DNA from: Thalassotalea sp. LPB0316
GTDB lineage: Bacteria; Pseudomonadota; Gammaproteobacteria; Enterobacterales; Alteromonadaceae
DNA length: 64,000 bases
NCBI RefSeq assembly: GCF_014898095.1
Contig: NZ_CP062946.1
Span: 2,976,001-3,040,000, forward strand
Direction of reading: 5' to 3'
The notes under the pieces were generated by a model that was not told where the DNA came from, ran no database searches, and saw only the letters and a list, made by a program, of their open reading frames with translations. Positions 8,870-17,062 of this stretch are shown in pieces (within the stretch, counting starts at the first letter, position 1; every line of letters begins with the position of its first letter). Both the position numbers and the translations under genes were made by a program.

Positions 8870-9452
8870 CACAAACCTCTGGGTAATTATTGCGTTGATT
8901 GTGTAGCAATTGATCTTGCTCAAAAGGGGTTAAAAAATGATTTGGGTTAAGCGGTAATTTAACCTGATAAAAGTTAGCTAGAGCCTCAATAAACAGTTGG
9001 CCTCGCTTTGGAAAGCCATTGGATAAATACTGCTTAACCTGCTCAAAAACTTTAAGTTTAAAGCTATTGGCATCGGGTTCAAAATCACCGTTAAGATTAT
9101 CTACTGAGACATTAAACGGTTTATTTGCCGCGACGCAAAATGCCCACTCCAATGCTTGTGGTTTTATTTCAACCGACTCAAACAATGCTTGTTGCTGATG
9201 ATTTCGGCCATCAGGTTCATACCAATAACCAAAATCGACTAACTGCCGACGAGCTTCGCCAGCAATACACCAATGTGCAATCTCATGTAAACCACTAGCA
9301 AAATAGCCGTGAGCAAAGACCACTTGGTGGTAGTCACAATCTTTTGTAGCAGGCAGGTAAATGGGCTCATTACCGCCTTTAACTAGGCGAGTATTAAAGC
9401 TTGGATAAAAGGTTTGATCAAAAAGCCTGATTAAGTCCTGATATCGATGCAT
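8856..9452 (-). CDS. epmC: elongation factor P hydroxylase
   Basis: EpmC (YfcM) hydroxylates the lysylated lysine of EF-P, the last step of the EpmB-EpmA-EpmC pathway that helps ribosomes through polyproline stretches. The 198-aa protein has the family core HGYFASGLHEIAHWCIAG, in which the HExxH-like HEIAH could bind metal. It opens a minus-strand unit with the ATP-NAD-kinase-like gene and yfcL. epmA, epmB and efp are not in the window. Confidence 0.88.
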   Translation of the reverse strand: MHRYQDLIRLFDQTFYPSFNTRLVKGGNEPIYLPATKDCDYHQVVFAHGYFASGLHEIAHWCIAGEARRQLVDFGYWYEPDGRNHQQQALFESVEIKPQALEWAFCVAANKPFNVSVDNLNGDFEPDANSFKLKVFEQVKQYLSNGFPKRGQLFIEALANFYQVKLPLNPNHFLTPFEQDQLLHNQRNNYPEVCDAEV

Positions 9453-9496
9453 GACCTGTAAAACCCGACAACGAAAAATTTGGCGCTATAGTAACG

Positions 9497-9524
9497 AAAA
9501 ACGGCGATGGATGCATCGCCGTTT
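9497..9524 (-). terminator. Terminator of nhaA
   Basis: AAACGGCGAT (9499-9508) and ATCGCCGTTT (9515-9524) form a perfect 10-bp stem with a 6-nt loop, followed on the minus strand by TTTTTCG. It lies about 24 bp beyond the nhaA stop and before the epmC start. Confidence 0.8.
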
Positions 9525-9547
9525 AGTATTTTAATTAAATTTACTCG

Positions 9548-10732
9548 CTACTCTTTGTTTTCTGGTAAGTCCTTCACTGATGACTTGATAACAAAATAGC
9601 CGAGTAAACCTGAAATGAGTGAGCCAATTATAATACCAAGTCGATCTTGGAAAATAAGGTTATCACCGGTTTGCTCAAACGCTAATGACCCTATAAATAA
9701 ACTCATCGTAAAACCGACACCACATAATAACGATGCACCGTAAAGTAAACGCCAGTTCATGGCTTCTGGCAATTTAGCGACACCTAGCTTGATCATTACC
9801 CAGCAAAAACCAAAGACCCCGATTTGTTTACCAATAAACAAACCTAAAATAATCCCTAACGGTACCGGAGAAAGGACCTCATTTAAGCCCACCCCTGATA
9901 AGTTGATACCGGCATTAGCGAAAGCAAAGATAGGCAGAATAATAAACGCCACCATTTCGTGTAAATTGTGCTCTAATGATTTTAATGGCGATGGTTCGTC
10001 ACCTTTACCTTTGATCGGAATAAACAAGGCAAGCGCCACCCCAGCTAACGTTGCATGTACACCAGATTTTAATACTGCCACCCACAAAACAACCCCGAAA
10101 AATATGTAAGGTGAAGTACTAGTAACCCCGCGCTTATTCATAATAAACAAAGTGGTAAGTACTACTGTTGCAATCACGAGCGAGGTAATAGATAACTGCT
10201 CTGTGTAAAATAAAGCAATGACGATTATCGCACCGAGATCGTCAAAAATAGCTAACGATGTTAAAAACACTTTTAGCTGCAATGGCACGCGAGAGCCAAT
10301 CAGTGACAAAATCCCTAAAGCAAAAGCGATATCGGTTGCTGTTGGGATCGCCCAACCATTAATCGCATCGGGATCTTGGTAGTTGAGCATTGCATAAATT
10401 GACGCAGGAACTAGCATACCGCCAATCGCACCGATTGCAGGTAAGGTAATTTGGCCCGGCTGTGATAAATCACCTTCTAAAAATTCGCGTTTAAGTTCTA
10501 AGCCTACAAGGAAGAAAAACAATGCCATTAGGCCATCGTTGATCCAAAGTAATAGTGGTTTTGCTATCTCAAAGCTACCAACGGCTACCTTTACTGGGAC
10601 GTCGAGTAATAAAGCGTAGTAAATATTCAATGGTGAGTTAGCGATAATCATCGCTAGTACGGCTGCGAACATCAGTAAGATGCCACTTGCCGCTTCAAGC
10701 TTTAAAAATGACTGTATTGTTTTTAGTGCCAT
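9548..10732 (-). CDS. nhaA: Na+/H+ antiporter NhaA
   Basis: NhaA expels Na+ (or Li+) in exchange for two H+ across the inner membrane, giving salt and alkali tolerance. The 394-aa protein has about 12 hydrophobic segments and the essential aspartates: D134 in TATDIAFALG and the pair D164/D165 in AIFDDLGAII, equivalent to E. coli D133, D163 and D164. It is monocistronic with its own terminator. The upstream palindrome GACATATTATGTC (10774-10786) could be an operator but matches no regulator I can name. Confidence 0.95.
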   Translation of the reverse strand: MALKTIQSFLKLEAASGILLMFAAVLAMIIANSPLNIYYALLLDVPVKVAVGSFEIAKPLLLWINDGLMALFFFLVGLELKREFLEGDLSQPGQITLPAIGAIGGMLVPASIYAMLNYQDPDAINGWAIPTATDIAFALGILSLIGSRVPLQLKVFLTSLAIFDDLGAIIVIALFYTEQLSITSLVIATVVLTTLFIMNKRGVTSTSPYIFFGVVLWVAVLKSGVHATLAGVALALFIPIKGKGDEPSPLKSLEHNLHEMVAFIILPIFAFANAGINLSGVGLNEVLSPVPLGIILGLFIGKQIGVFGFCWVMIKLGVAKLPEAMNWRLLYGASLLCGVGFTMSLFIGSLAFEQTGDNLIFQDRLGIIIGSLISGLLGYFVIKSSVKDLPENKE

Positions 10733-10946
10733 TTGATCCTTCCGTTACTTAGTGATACTTCCGTCTGACAATAGACATATTATGTCGATTCTAGCCGTTG
10801 TTAATGATTAAATATAGGGTTAATTACCAATTGATACAAAATATAAATCGGAAAAGTTTTGTTTGTTCGAAAATAATTCACTGCGCGCTGGAGAGTTAAT
10901 CTCAATCAAGTTATGATTACTCCCTAACACGGAGAAAAATAACTAG

Positions 10947-11417
10947 ATGAAAAAGTTAGACGAAATTGATTTACGCATATTAACAATATTATTTGCTGAT
11001 GCTGATATTACCAACAAAGAATTAGCCGGCCAGATAGGTATTGCCCCTTCAACTTGCCTTGAGCGGGTTAAGCGCATGAAGCAAAGCGGCGTAATAAAAA
11101 ATGCTTTTGTCGACATCAACTTTAAAACCCTAGGTGGTAACATTGAAGCGATCGCCGCGATAAGATTGCAACCGTACTCAGAAGAAATTGTGAACCAGCT
11201 ACGTGACGACCTACTCAAATTGCCTGAAATTGTTAGCCTTTATCATATGGGTGGCAATTACGATTATTTCATTCACATGTCGGTCAAGGACTCTGAGCAT
11301 TTACGTCGCTTTGTTTTTGAAGCGATAACCTCACGAGATGAAGTACAAACCGTTGAAACCTCATTAGTATTTGAACATAGTCGCAGTGGGGTGCTGCCCA
11401 ACTTCAGTGAAGAATAA
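10947..11417 (+). CDS. Lrp/AsnC family transcriptional regulator
   Basis: A 156-aa protein with an N-terminal winged helix-turn-helix (LDEIDLRILTIL, then DITNKELAGQIGIAPSTCLERVKRM) and a C-terminal RAM/AsnC ligand domain (MGGNYDYFIHM). Family members bind DNA as oligomers and respond to amino acids. It is divergent from nhaA across 214 bp and ends at a bidirectional terminator shared with dnaJ. Lrp itself is about 164 aa and more conserved, so this is a paralogue whose ligand cannot be told. Confidence 0.9.
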   Translation: MKKLDEIDLRILTILFADADITNKELAGQIGIAPSTCLERVKRMKQSGVIKNAFVDINFKTLGGNIEAIAAIRLQPYSEEIVNQLRDDLLKLPEIVSLYHMGGNYDYFIHMSVKDSEHLRRFVFEAITSRDEVQTVETSLVFEHSRSGVLPNFSEE

Positions 11418-11452
11418 CTTTTGCCGATCAGCATAGTGCTAAATAGATAAAC

Positions 11453-11485
11453 AAAAAGCCCAGCTATTATGCTGGGCTCTTTCTT
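11453..11485. terminator. Bidirectional terminator between the Lrp-like gene and dnaJ
   Basis: AGCCCAGC (11457-11464) pairs with GCTGGGCT (11471-11478) around TATTAT. A T-rich tail follows on the plus strand and a run of five T on the minus strand, so it can end both convergent transcripts. Confidence 0.8.
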
Positions 11486-11515
11486 CTATTAAACGTAATT
11501 TATCAGTAATAACAA

Positions 11516-12655
11516 TTACGATTTTAAGTCGTCAAAGAACTTCTTAACACCGTCAAAAAATCCGGTTTCACGCGGGCTATGCTTTGCAGTGCTCTTGCCC
11601 ATTTTCTCGTCTAATTGACGTAACAGATCAGCTTGATCACCAGATAAGTTTACCGGCGTTTCAACAACCACTTTACACATTAAGTCACCCGTTACACTTG
11701 AACGTACTGACTTAACCCCTTTACCGCGTAGTCGGAACATTTTACCGGTTTGCGTTTCTTTCGGGATCTTTAACTTAACTTTACCACCTAACGTGGGGAC
11801 TTCGATCTCACCGCCAAGTGCTGCTGTCGTGAAACTAATTGGCACTTCACAATATAAATGGTTTTCATCACGAACAAAAATAGGATGTTCTTTAACATTA
11901 ACCTGAACGTATAAATCACCTGCTGGCGCACCATGCTCACCGGCTTCACCTTCACCAGATAGACGAATTCTGTCGCCAGTGTCAACACCTGCTGGGATTT
12001 TGGCATTAAGCGTTTTGGTTTTCTGAACACGACCTTGACCATGACAAGCATTACATGGATCAGAAATCACTTTACCTTGGCCATTACACGTTGGACATGT
12101 TTGCTGAACGGCAAATAAACCTTGACGCATTTGCACTTGGCCATGACCATGACACGTAGAACACGTTTTAGCTGATGTGCCCTTCTTCGCACCACTGCCG
12201 TCACACGGCTCACACGCCACATATGTTGGTACTTTGATGTCAACCGACTTACCTTTAACGGCGTCTTCTAAACTCATTTCTAAGTTGTAACGCAAGTCGC
12301 TACCTCGGCGCGCACGAGAACCACCGCCACCGCCACGACGACCGCCGCCGAAGATGTCACCGAATACATCACCGAAAATATCACCGAAGTCTTGGCCACC
12401 ACCAAAACCGCCACCGCCCATGCCGCCTTGTTCAAAAGCTGCATGACCATATTGGTCGTAAGCTGCGCGTTTTTGCTCGTCACCCAATACTTCGTACGCT
12501 TCTTTAACTTGCTTAAACGTTTCTTCTTTTTCCTTATCACCTTGAGTACGATCAGGGTGATATTTCATCGCTAAACGCTTATAAGCTTTCTTAATTTCGC
12601 GTTCTGAAGCACCTTTTTGTACTCCAAGCGTTTCGTAATAATCACGTTTTGACAT
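11516..12655 (-). CDS. dnaJ: chaperone DnaJ
   Basis: DnaJ is the Hsp40 partner that delivers unfolded clients to DnaK and stimulates its ATPase. At 379 aa it shows the full type I layout: J domain with HPD in KYHPDRT, a Gly/Phe-rich linker ([11 protein letters not shown] and more), four CxxCxGxG zinc repeats ([32 protein letters not shown]) and the C-terminal client-binding domains. It follows dnaK, but the 456-bp spacer is long and holds several hairpins, so dnaJ may be expressed partly on its own. Confidence 0.97.
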   Translation of the reverse strand: MSKRDYYETLGVQKGASEREIKKAYKRLAMKYHPDRTQGDKEKEETFKQVKEAYEVLGDEQKRAAYDQYGHAAFEQGGMGGGGFGGGQDFGDIFGDVFGDIFGGGRRGGGGGSRARRGSDLRYNLEMSLEDAVKGKSVDIKVPTYVACEPCDGSGAKKGTSAKTCSTCHGHGQVQMRQGLFAVQQTCPTCNGQGKVISDPCNACHGQGRVQKTKTLNAKIPAGVDTGDRIRLSGEGEAGEHGAPAGDLYVQVNVKEHPIFVRDENHLYCEVPISFTTAALGGEIEVPTLGGKVKLKIPKETQTGKMFRLRGKGVKSVRSSVTGDLMCKVVVETPVNLSGDQADLLRQLDEKMGKSTAKHSPRETGFFDGVKKFFDDLKS

Positions 12656-12745
12656 AGATATTTCTTACTTCACTTATTTGATGGATATCAATTTGTTTAG
12701 GTATTTATGGCTAAATAACTAAACAAATTAAATCCTTTGTTCAAA

Positions 12746-12911
12746 GATTCCGGTCTAAAACACCACCGAAATGACCAACCTCTTCATGAGATTGCGGCTT
12801 AATACACTGCCGGAATGACGAACTTCTTCATGAGATTCCGCCTTAACACACTACCGGAATGACCAACCTGTTCATAAGATTCCGGCTTAATACACCACCG
12901 GAATGACGATA
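12746..12911. repeat. 44-bp tandem repeat, 3.8 copies, each with an ATTCCGG/CCGGAAT dyad
   Basis: Copies begin at 12746, 12790, 12834 and 12878 (the last one truncated after 34 bp). Each starts GATTCCGG or a one-base variant and contains CCGGAATGAC about 20 bp later, so most copies can form an ATTCCGG...CCGGAAT stem. Copies differ by a few substitutions but no indels. It lies in the dnaK-dnaJ spacer. Confidence 0.92.
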
Positions 12912-12934
12912 GTCGAGGTATTCCTTTACATAAC

Positions 12935-12956
12935 AAAGCGCCGAAACCGACGCTTT
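12935..12956 (-). terminator. Hairpin after dnaK, possible attenuator or terminator
   Basis: On the minus strand AAAGCGTC pairs with GGCGCTTT (one G-T wobble) around a 6-nt loop. No long T run follows, so it may act as an RNA-stability hairpin or partial terminator between dnaK and dnaJ. Confidence 0.45.
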
Positions 12957-12969
12957 ATCAAATGATTGC

Positions 12970-13092
12970 AAAGTTTTAAGTTTGAATATTAAGGACTTAA
13001 AACTTTAAGCTAGAGGGCTTTAGTTCAAGGCGAAGGCGCAGAGCGTGGTTTATCACGTGAGCACCTTCAACGCTGAAATTAAGCTCTCTAGC
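12970..13092. repeat. Nested inverted repeats downstream of dnaK
   Basis: AAAGTTTTAAGT (12970-12981) and ACTTAAAACTTT (12995-13006) are perfect 12-bp arms. Directly beside them, 13009-13092 is a long imperfect palindrome starting GCTAGAGGGCTT and ending AAGCTCTCTAGC, with matching interior segments. It starts 20 bp after the dnaK stop. The form suggests a non-coding palindromic repeat family. Confidence 0.85.
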
Positions 13093-13111
13093 GACAAGGT
13101 TTAAGTTCGAC

Positions 13112-15037
13112 TTACTTGTCGTCTTTAACCTCTTCAAACTCAGCGTCAACAACGTCATCGCCAGCTTGACCTGCATCCGCTTCTGGCGCTACGCCGTCTG
13201 CTGCACCACCTTGAGCTTGTGCTTTAGCTTGAGCAATTTCCATTAACTTAGCTGAAGCTTCGATTAACGCTTGTTGCTTAGCATCGATTGCGTCTTTGTC
13301 GTCGCCTTTAATCGCCACTTCTAATTCGCTAATTGCCGCCTCGATTTTCTCTTTGTCTTCTGCTGGTAAGTCATCACCGGCTTCAGTAATTTGAGTTTTC
13401 GTTGCGTGTACCATGCCGTCAGCTTGGTTACGAGCAGTGACTAACTCTTCGAACTTAGCATCAGCATCAGCATTTGCTTCTGCGTCACGTACCATTTGTT
13501 CTACTTCATCGTCTGATAAACCAGAAGACGCTTTGATGGTGATCTTTTGCTCTTTACCTGTGTTCTTGTCTTTTGCCGACACGTGTAAGATACCGTCAGC
13601 ATCGATGTCGAATGTTACTTCGATTTGCGGCATACCGCGTGGTGCTGGATCAATACCTTCTAGGTTGAACTGGCCTAACGACTTGTTCGCACTCGCTTGC
13701 TTACGCTCACCTTGAATAACGTGAACCGTTACTGCCGCTTGGTTGTCTTCCGCTGTTGAGAACGTTTGTGATTGCTTAGTCGGAATCGTTGTGTTCTTCT
13801 CGATAACTTTAGTCATCACGCCACCCATTGTCTCAATACCTAGAGATAATGGTGTAACGTCTAGTAATAGAACGTCTGTTACGTCACCTGATAATACACC
13901 TGCTTGAACCGCTGCACCTGAAGCTACTGCTTCATCAGGGTTTACATCTTTACGAGGCTCTTTGCCGAAGAAGTCAGTAACCACTTTCTGTACTAATGGC
14001 ATACGTGTTTGACCACCAACTAAGATAACGTCTGTAACGTCAGAAGTTGATAAGTCAGCATCAGCTAAAGCAGTTTTTAACGGCTCTAACGTTGCTTTAA
14101 CCATATCTTCAACAAGTGACTCAAGTTTTGCACGTGTTACTTTGATGTTCATGTGCTTAGGACCTGACGCATCAGCAGTGATGTATGGCAAATTAACATC
14201 AGTTTGCTGCGCAGAAGAAAGCTCACATTTTGCCTTTTCAGCCGCTTCTTTTAAACGCTGCATTGCTAATGGATCTTTTGTTAAATCCATGCCTGAATCT
14301 TTCTTGAACTCGTCTACTAAGTAGTTGATCAAACGGTTGTCGAAATCTTCACCACCTAAGTGAGTGTCACCGTTTGTCGCTAATACTTCAAACGTGTGCT
14401 CGCCGTCCATTTCGTCAATTTCGATAATTGAGATATCGAATGTACCACCACCTAAGTCGTATACTGCGACAACTTTATCACCTTTTTGCTTGTCCATACC
14501 GTAAGCAAGGGCAGCTGCTGTAGGCTCGTTGATAATACGTTTAACGTCTAAACCAGCGATACGACCAGCGTCTTTAGTTGCTTGACGTTGAGAGTCGTTA
14601 AAGTATGCAGGTACAGTGATAACCGCTTCAGTAACTTTCTCACCAAGAAAGTCTTCAGCCGTTTTCTTCATTTTCTTTAAGACTTCAGCAGAAACTTGTG
14701 GTGGCGCCATTTTTTCGCCTTTAGCTTCTACCCAAGCATCGCCGTTGTCGGCTTTTACAATACCAAATGGCATGATGCCAATATCGCGCTGAACTTCTTT
14801 ATCTTCAAAGCGACGACCAATTAAACGCTTGATAGCAAATAACGTGTTTTTAGGGTTGGTTACTGCTTGGCGTTTCGCTGGTTGACCAACAAGTGTTTCA
14901 CCATCGTCTGTGTATGCGATGATTGAAGGAGTTGTACGGTCGCCTTCAGCATTTTCAATTACGCGTACTTTGTCGCCGTCTAAAACAGCAACACATGAGT
15001 TAGTTGTCCCTAGGTCAATACCAATAATTTTGCCCAT
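13112..15037 (-). CDS. dnaK: chaperone DnaK (Hsp70)
   Basis: DnaK is the ATP-driven Hsp70 that binds exposed hydrophobic segments of client proteins, working with DnaJ and GrpE. The 641-aa protein has the ATPase start [13 protein letters not shown], the phosphate motif [11 protein letters not shown], the substrate-binding domain ([16 protein letters not shown]) and an acidic tail ending EFEEVKDDK, close to the usual EEVK motif. A sigma-32 type promoter lies 56-82 bp upstream, and a terminator separates it from grpE, so it has its own heat-shock promoter. Confidence 0.98.
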   Translation of the reverse strand: MGKIIGIDLGTTNSCVAVLDGDKVRVIENAEGDRTTPSIIAYTDDGETLVGQPAKRQAVTNPKNTLFAIKRLIGRRFEDKEVQRDIGIMPFGIVKADNGDAWVEAKGEKMAPPQVSAEVLKKMKKTAEDFLGEKVTEAVITVPAYFNDSQRQATKDAGRIAGLDVKRIINEPTAAALAYGMDKQKGDKVVAVYDLGGGTFDISIIEIDEMDGEHTFEVLATNGDTHLGGEDFDNRLINYLVDEFKKDSGMDLTKDPLAMQRLKEAAEKAKCELSSAQQTDVNLPYITADASGPKHMNIKVTRAKLESLVEDMVKATLEPLKTALADADLSTSDVTDVILVGGQTRMPLVQKVVTDFFGKEPRKDVNPDEAVASGAAVQAGVLSGDVTDVLLLDVTPLSLGIETMGGVMTKVIEKNTTIPTKQSQTFSTAEDNQAAVTVHVIQGERKQASANKSLGQFNLEGIDPAPRGMPQIEVTFDIDADGILHVSAKDKNTGKEQKITIKASSGLSDDEVEQMVRDAEANADADAKFEELVTARNQADGMVHATKTQITEAGDDLPAEDKEKIEAAISELEVAIKGDDKDAIDAKQQALIEASAKLMEIAQAKAQAQGGAADGVAPEADAGQAGDDVVDAEFEEVKDDK

Positions 15038-15092
15038 CTTTAGGATCTCCGAATTTCTTTAAAAAAGTTAAATTGCTTAGTTGATTTAGTTA

Positions 15093-15119
15093 GTGGGGTC
15101 AGTCGAAATGCTTTTCAAC
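15093..15119 (-). promoter_or_regulatory. Sigma-32 (heat-shock) promoter of dnaK
   Basis: On the minus strand GTTGAAA (15113-15119) and CCCCAC (15093-15098) are separated by 14 bp, close to the sigma-32 consensus CTTGAAA-N(13-15)-CCCCATNT. It ends about 55 bp before the dnaK ATG. Confidence 0.75.
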
Positions 15120-15221
15120 GTTTTTTTTAAAAAAATTGTAATTTTTAGTAAAAATTTAATTGTGGTGAAAAACTTTAGCGCCATGTCGCTAATATTCTTG
15201 ATACCTAGCATTTAAACCGAC

Positions 15222-15246
15222 AAAAAAGCCGAGCTATGCTCGGCTT
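15222..15246 (-). terminator. Terminator after grpE
   Basis: AAGCCGAGC (15226-15234) and GCTCGGCTT (15238-15246) form a perfect 9-bp stem with a TAT loop, followed on the minus strand by six T. It begins 20 bp after the grpE stop. Confidence 0.85.
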
Positions 15247-15266
15247 GTTCTGCGTGCAAATGTTAA

Positions 15267-15893
15267 TTACGCTTGCGTATCTACCGCTGGTGCTTTTGAT
15301 ACCATGACCATTGCAGGGCGAATTAAACGACCATTTAATTCATAGCCTTTTTGCATCACTGCAATCACGGTATTTGGCGCAACACCAGGTACTTCTTGCA
15401 TTGACATTGCTTGATGTAACTCAGGATTAAACGGTTGGTCTTGTGGATCAACTGCCGTAACACCTGATTTCTCTAGTGAGGAAATTAAGCCTTGGTAGGT
15501 CAACTCAACACCTTCGTACATTGCTTTTTGTGCTTCGTCTTCTTTGTCGATGCTTTGAAGAGCACGCTCTAAGTTGTCAACCGTTGTTAACATTTCACCA
15601 GCGAACTTTTCTAAAGCAAATTTACGCGCTTTGTCGACATCTTGAGCGGCGCGGCGACGAATATTATCAACTTCAGCTTTTGCGCGAATCACACTGTCTT
15701 TTTGATCTGCTACCGTGCTTTGCGCGGCTGCAAGCGCTAACTCTAGCTCGTTGATTTTTTCTTGCTCAGGGCTAAGTACTTCAGCGTCCACTTCTACAGC
15801 TTGTTCTTCAACAGCCTGCTCAGTTTCGTTTACTACTTCTTCATTATTTGCAACGTCTTGTGCTGCTTCGTTTTGCGTTGACTCGTTAGTCAT
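15267..15893 (-). CDS. grpE: nucleotide exchange factor GrpE
   Basis: GrpE releases ADP from DnaK. The 208-aa protein has an acidic low-complexity N-terminus, a long helical dimerisation region (about 45-130) and the C-terminal beta domain with [16 protein letters not shown] and a typical [12 protein letters not shown] ending. I start it at the ATG at 15893, which has GGAG at ideal spacing; an upstream TTG is not needed. A near-perfect sigma-32 promoter lies upstream, and nadK is divergent, as in many gammaproteobacteria. Confidence 0.96.
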   Translation of the reverse strand: MTNESTQNEAAQDVANNEEVVNETEQAVEEQAVEVDAEVLSPEQEKINELELALAAAQSTVADQKDSVIRAKAEVDNIRRRAAQDVDKARKFALEKFAGEMLTTVDNLERALQSIDKEDEAQKAMYEGVELTYQGLISSLEKSGVTAVDPQDQPFNPELHQAMSMQEVPGVAPNTVIAVMQKGYELNGRLIRPAMVMVSKAPAVDTQA

Positions 15894-15928
15894 GGAGAAC
15901 TCCAAGAAAAATACTATTGCTGCTAATT

Positions 15929-15954
15929 ATGGGGATCAGATTTTAGGATTCAAG
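15929..15954 (-). promoter_or_regulatory. Sigma-32 (heat-shock) promoter of grpE
   Basis: On the minus strand CTTGAA (15949-15954) and CCCCAT (15929-15934) are separated by 14 bp, then AAT: an almost exact match to the sigma-32 consensus. The -10 ends 36 bp before the grpE ATG. Confidence 0.85.
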
Positions 15955-16043
15955 CAAATTTTTATAAAAATGTCCGCTTTACAACTGACGGAATTGGAGC
16001 GACACTTCGTACTTTAGGCAACTACTTGATCCCTTTGTAAAAG

Positions 16044-16925
16044 ATGACAGCACTGTATAAAACGATAGGCCTGATTGGTAAACCGCATCACCAGGGCGCA
16101 GAAAAAACAATCACCACCTTGTGTGAGTTTTTAAGCCAAGCGGGTTACCAAGTGTTAATTGAAGAAACCGTTGCAAATACGATTTCACTGCAAAATATCG
16201 TGATCGCATCGCTAGTTGATATCGGTGAAAGAGCTGACCTTGCCATCGTTATTGGTGGCGATGGCTATATGCTAGGTGCTGCCCGCGTGCTTTCTTGTTA
16301 CAACATTGGTGTGATTGGGGTTAACCGCGGTAACTTGGGTTTTTTAACCGATTTATCACCCGATAACGTGATTGAACCATTAAAGCAAATCTTAGCGGGT
16401 GAGTCTTATTCAGAGCAGCGCTTTTTAATTGAAGCTGAAGTGTATCGCCACGGTAAACTAAAAAGTTCAAACTCGGCGATGAACGAAGCGGTTCTCCACG
16501 CTGGTAAAGTCGCCAATATGATTGAATTTGAAGTCTATATCGACAACAAATTTATGTTTAGTCAACGCTCTGATGGCCTAATTATTTCAACACCAACGGG
16601 GTCAACTGCTTATTCGATGTCTGCTGGTGGGCCAATATTAACACCTAATTTAAATGCGCTATCATTAGTGCCGATGTTTCCTCACACTCTCACCTCACGG
16701 CCAATTGTGGTGGACGGCGATAGTGAATTAAAGCTAGTACTGGCGAATGAAAACTACGAAAACTTGCAAGTGAGCTGTGACGGTCATGTAATTCTTGCCG
16801 TTATGCCTGGCGATGAAGTTTACATTCGCAAAAGTCCAAACACATTGCGCCTGATACACCCTGCCGACCACAACTATTTAAAAGTGCTGCGTTCAAAATT
16901 GAGTTGGGGCAATAGACTTTATTAA
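16044..16925 (+). CDS. nadK: NAD(+) kinase
   Basis: NadK phosphorylates NAD to NADP using ATP. The 293-aa protein shows the family's GGDG (residues 71-74, D73 catalytic), the NE motif in [11 protein letters not shown] and the substrate loop in [16 protein letters not shown]. It is divergent from grpE and followed by recN, the conserved order in gammaproteobacteria. The last three codons, Leu-Tyr-stop, are the first unit of a 9-bp tandem repeat. Confidence 0.96.
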   Translation: MTALYKTIGLIGKPHHQGAEKTITTLCEFLSQAGYQVLIEETVANTISLQNIVIASLVDIGERADLAIVIGGDGYMLGAARVLSCYNIGVIGVNRGNLGFLTDLSPDNVIEPLKQILAGESYSEQRFLIEAEVYRHGKLKSSNSAMNEAVLHAGKVANMIEFEVYIDNKFMFSQRSDGLIISTPTGSTAYSMSAGGPILTPNLNALSLVPMFPHTLTSRPIVVDGDSELKLVLANENYENLQVSCDGHVILAVMPGDEVYIRKSPNTLRLIHPADHNYLKVLRSKLSWGNRLY

Positions 16926-16942
16926 CTTTATTAACTTTATTA
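16916..16942. repeat. Three tandem copies of a 9-mer spanning the nadK stop codon
   Basis: ACTTTATTA occurs three times without gaps from 16916 to 16942. Because the unit is 9 bp, the CTT-TAT-TAA codons (Leu-Tyr-stop) repeat in frame, giving three successive in-frame TAA stops. Confidence 0.92.
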
Positions 16943-17012
16943 ACAATAACTTAGTTATAAAATCGATAAAATTAATTAAAAATTAAACAAACATTATTGC
17001 TAAACAGCAAAA

Positions 17013-17032
17013 TACTGTATAAATTATCAGTA
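17013..17032 (+). promoter_or_regulatory. LexA (SOS) box of recN
   Basis: TACTGTATAAATTATCAGTA fits the gammaproteobacterial LexA box TACTG(TA)5CAGTA, with both CTG and CAG half-sites and the flanking TA intact. It ends 30 bp before the recN ATG; recN is a classic SOS gene. Confidence 0.88.
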
Positions 17033-17062
17033 ATTAAATTTTAGCCTTTGGTGTTTGAAGCT

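Noticed and set aside
10774..10786. GACATATTATGTC palindrome as an operator of nhaA
   Set aside because: It is short and matches no regulator I can name; kept only as a remark in the nhaA entry.
11788..12540. Minus- and plus-strand reading frames inside dnaJ in other frames
   Set aside because: They lie within dnaJ, have low-complexity content from its Gly-rich and zinc repeats and lack homologues or ribosome-binding sites.
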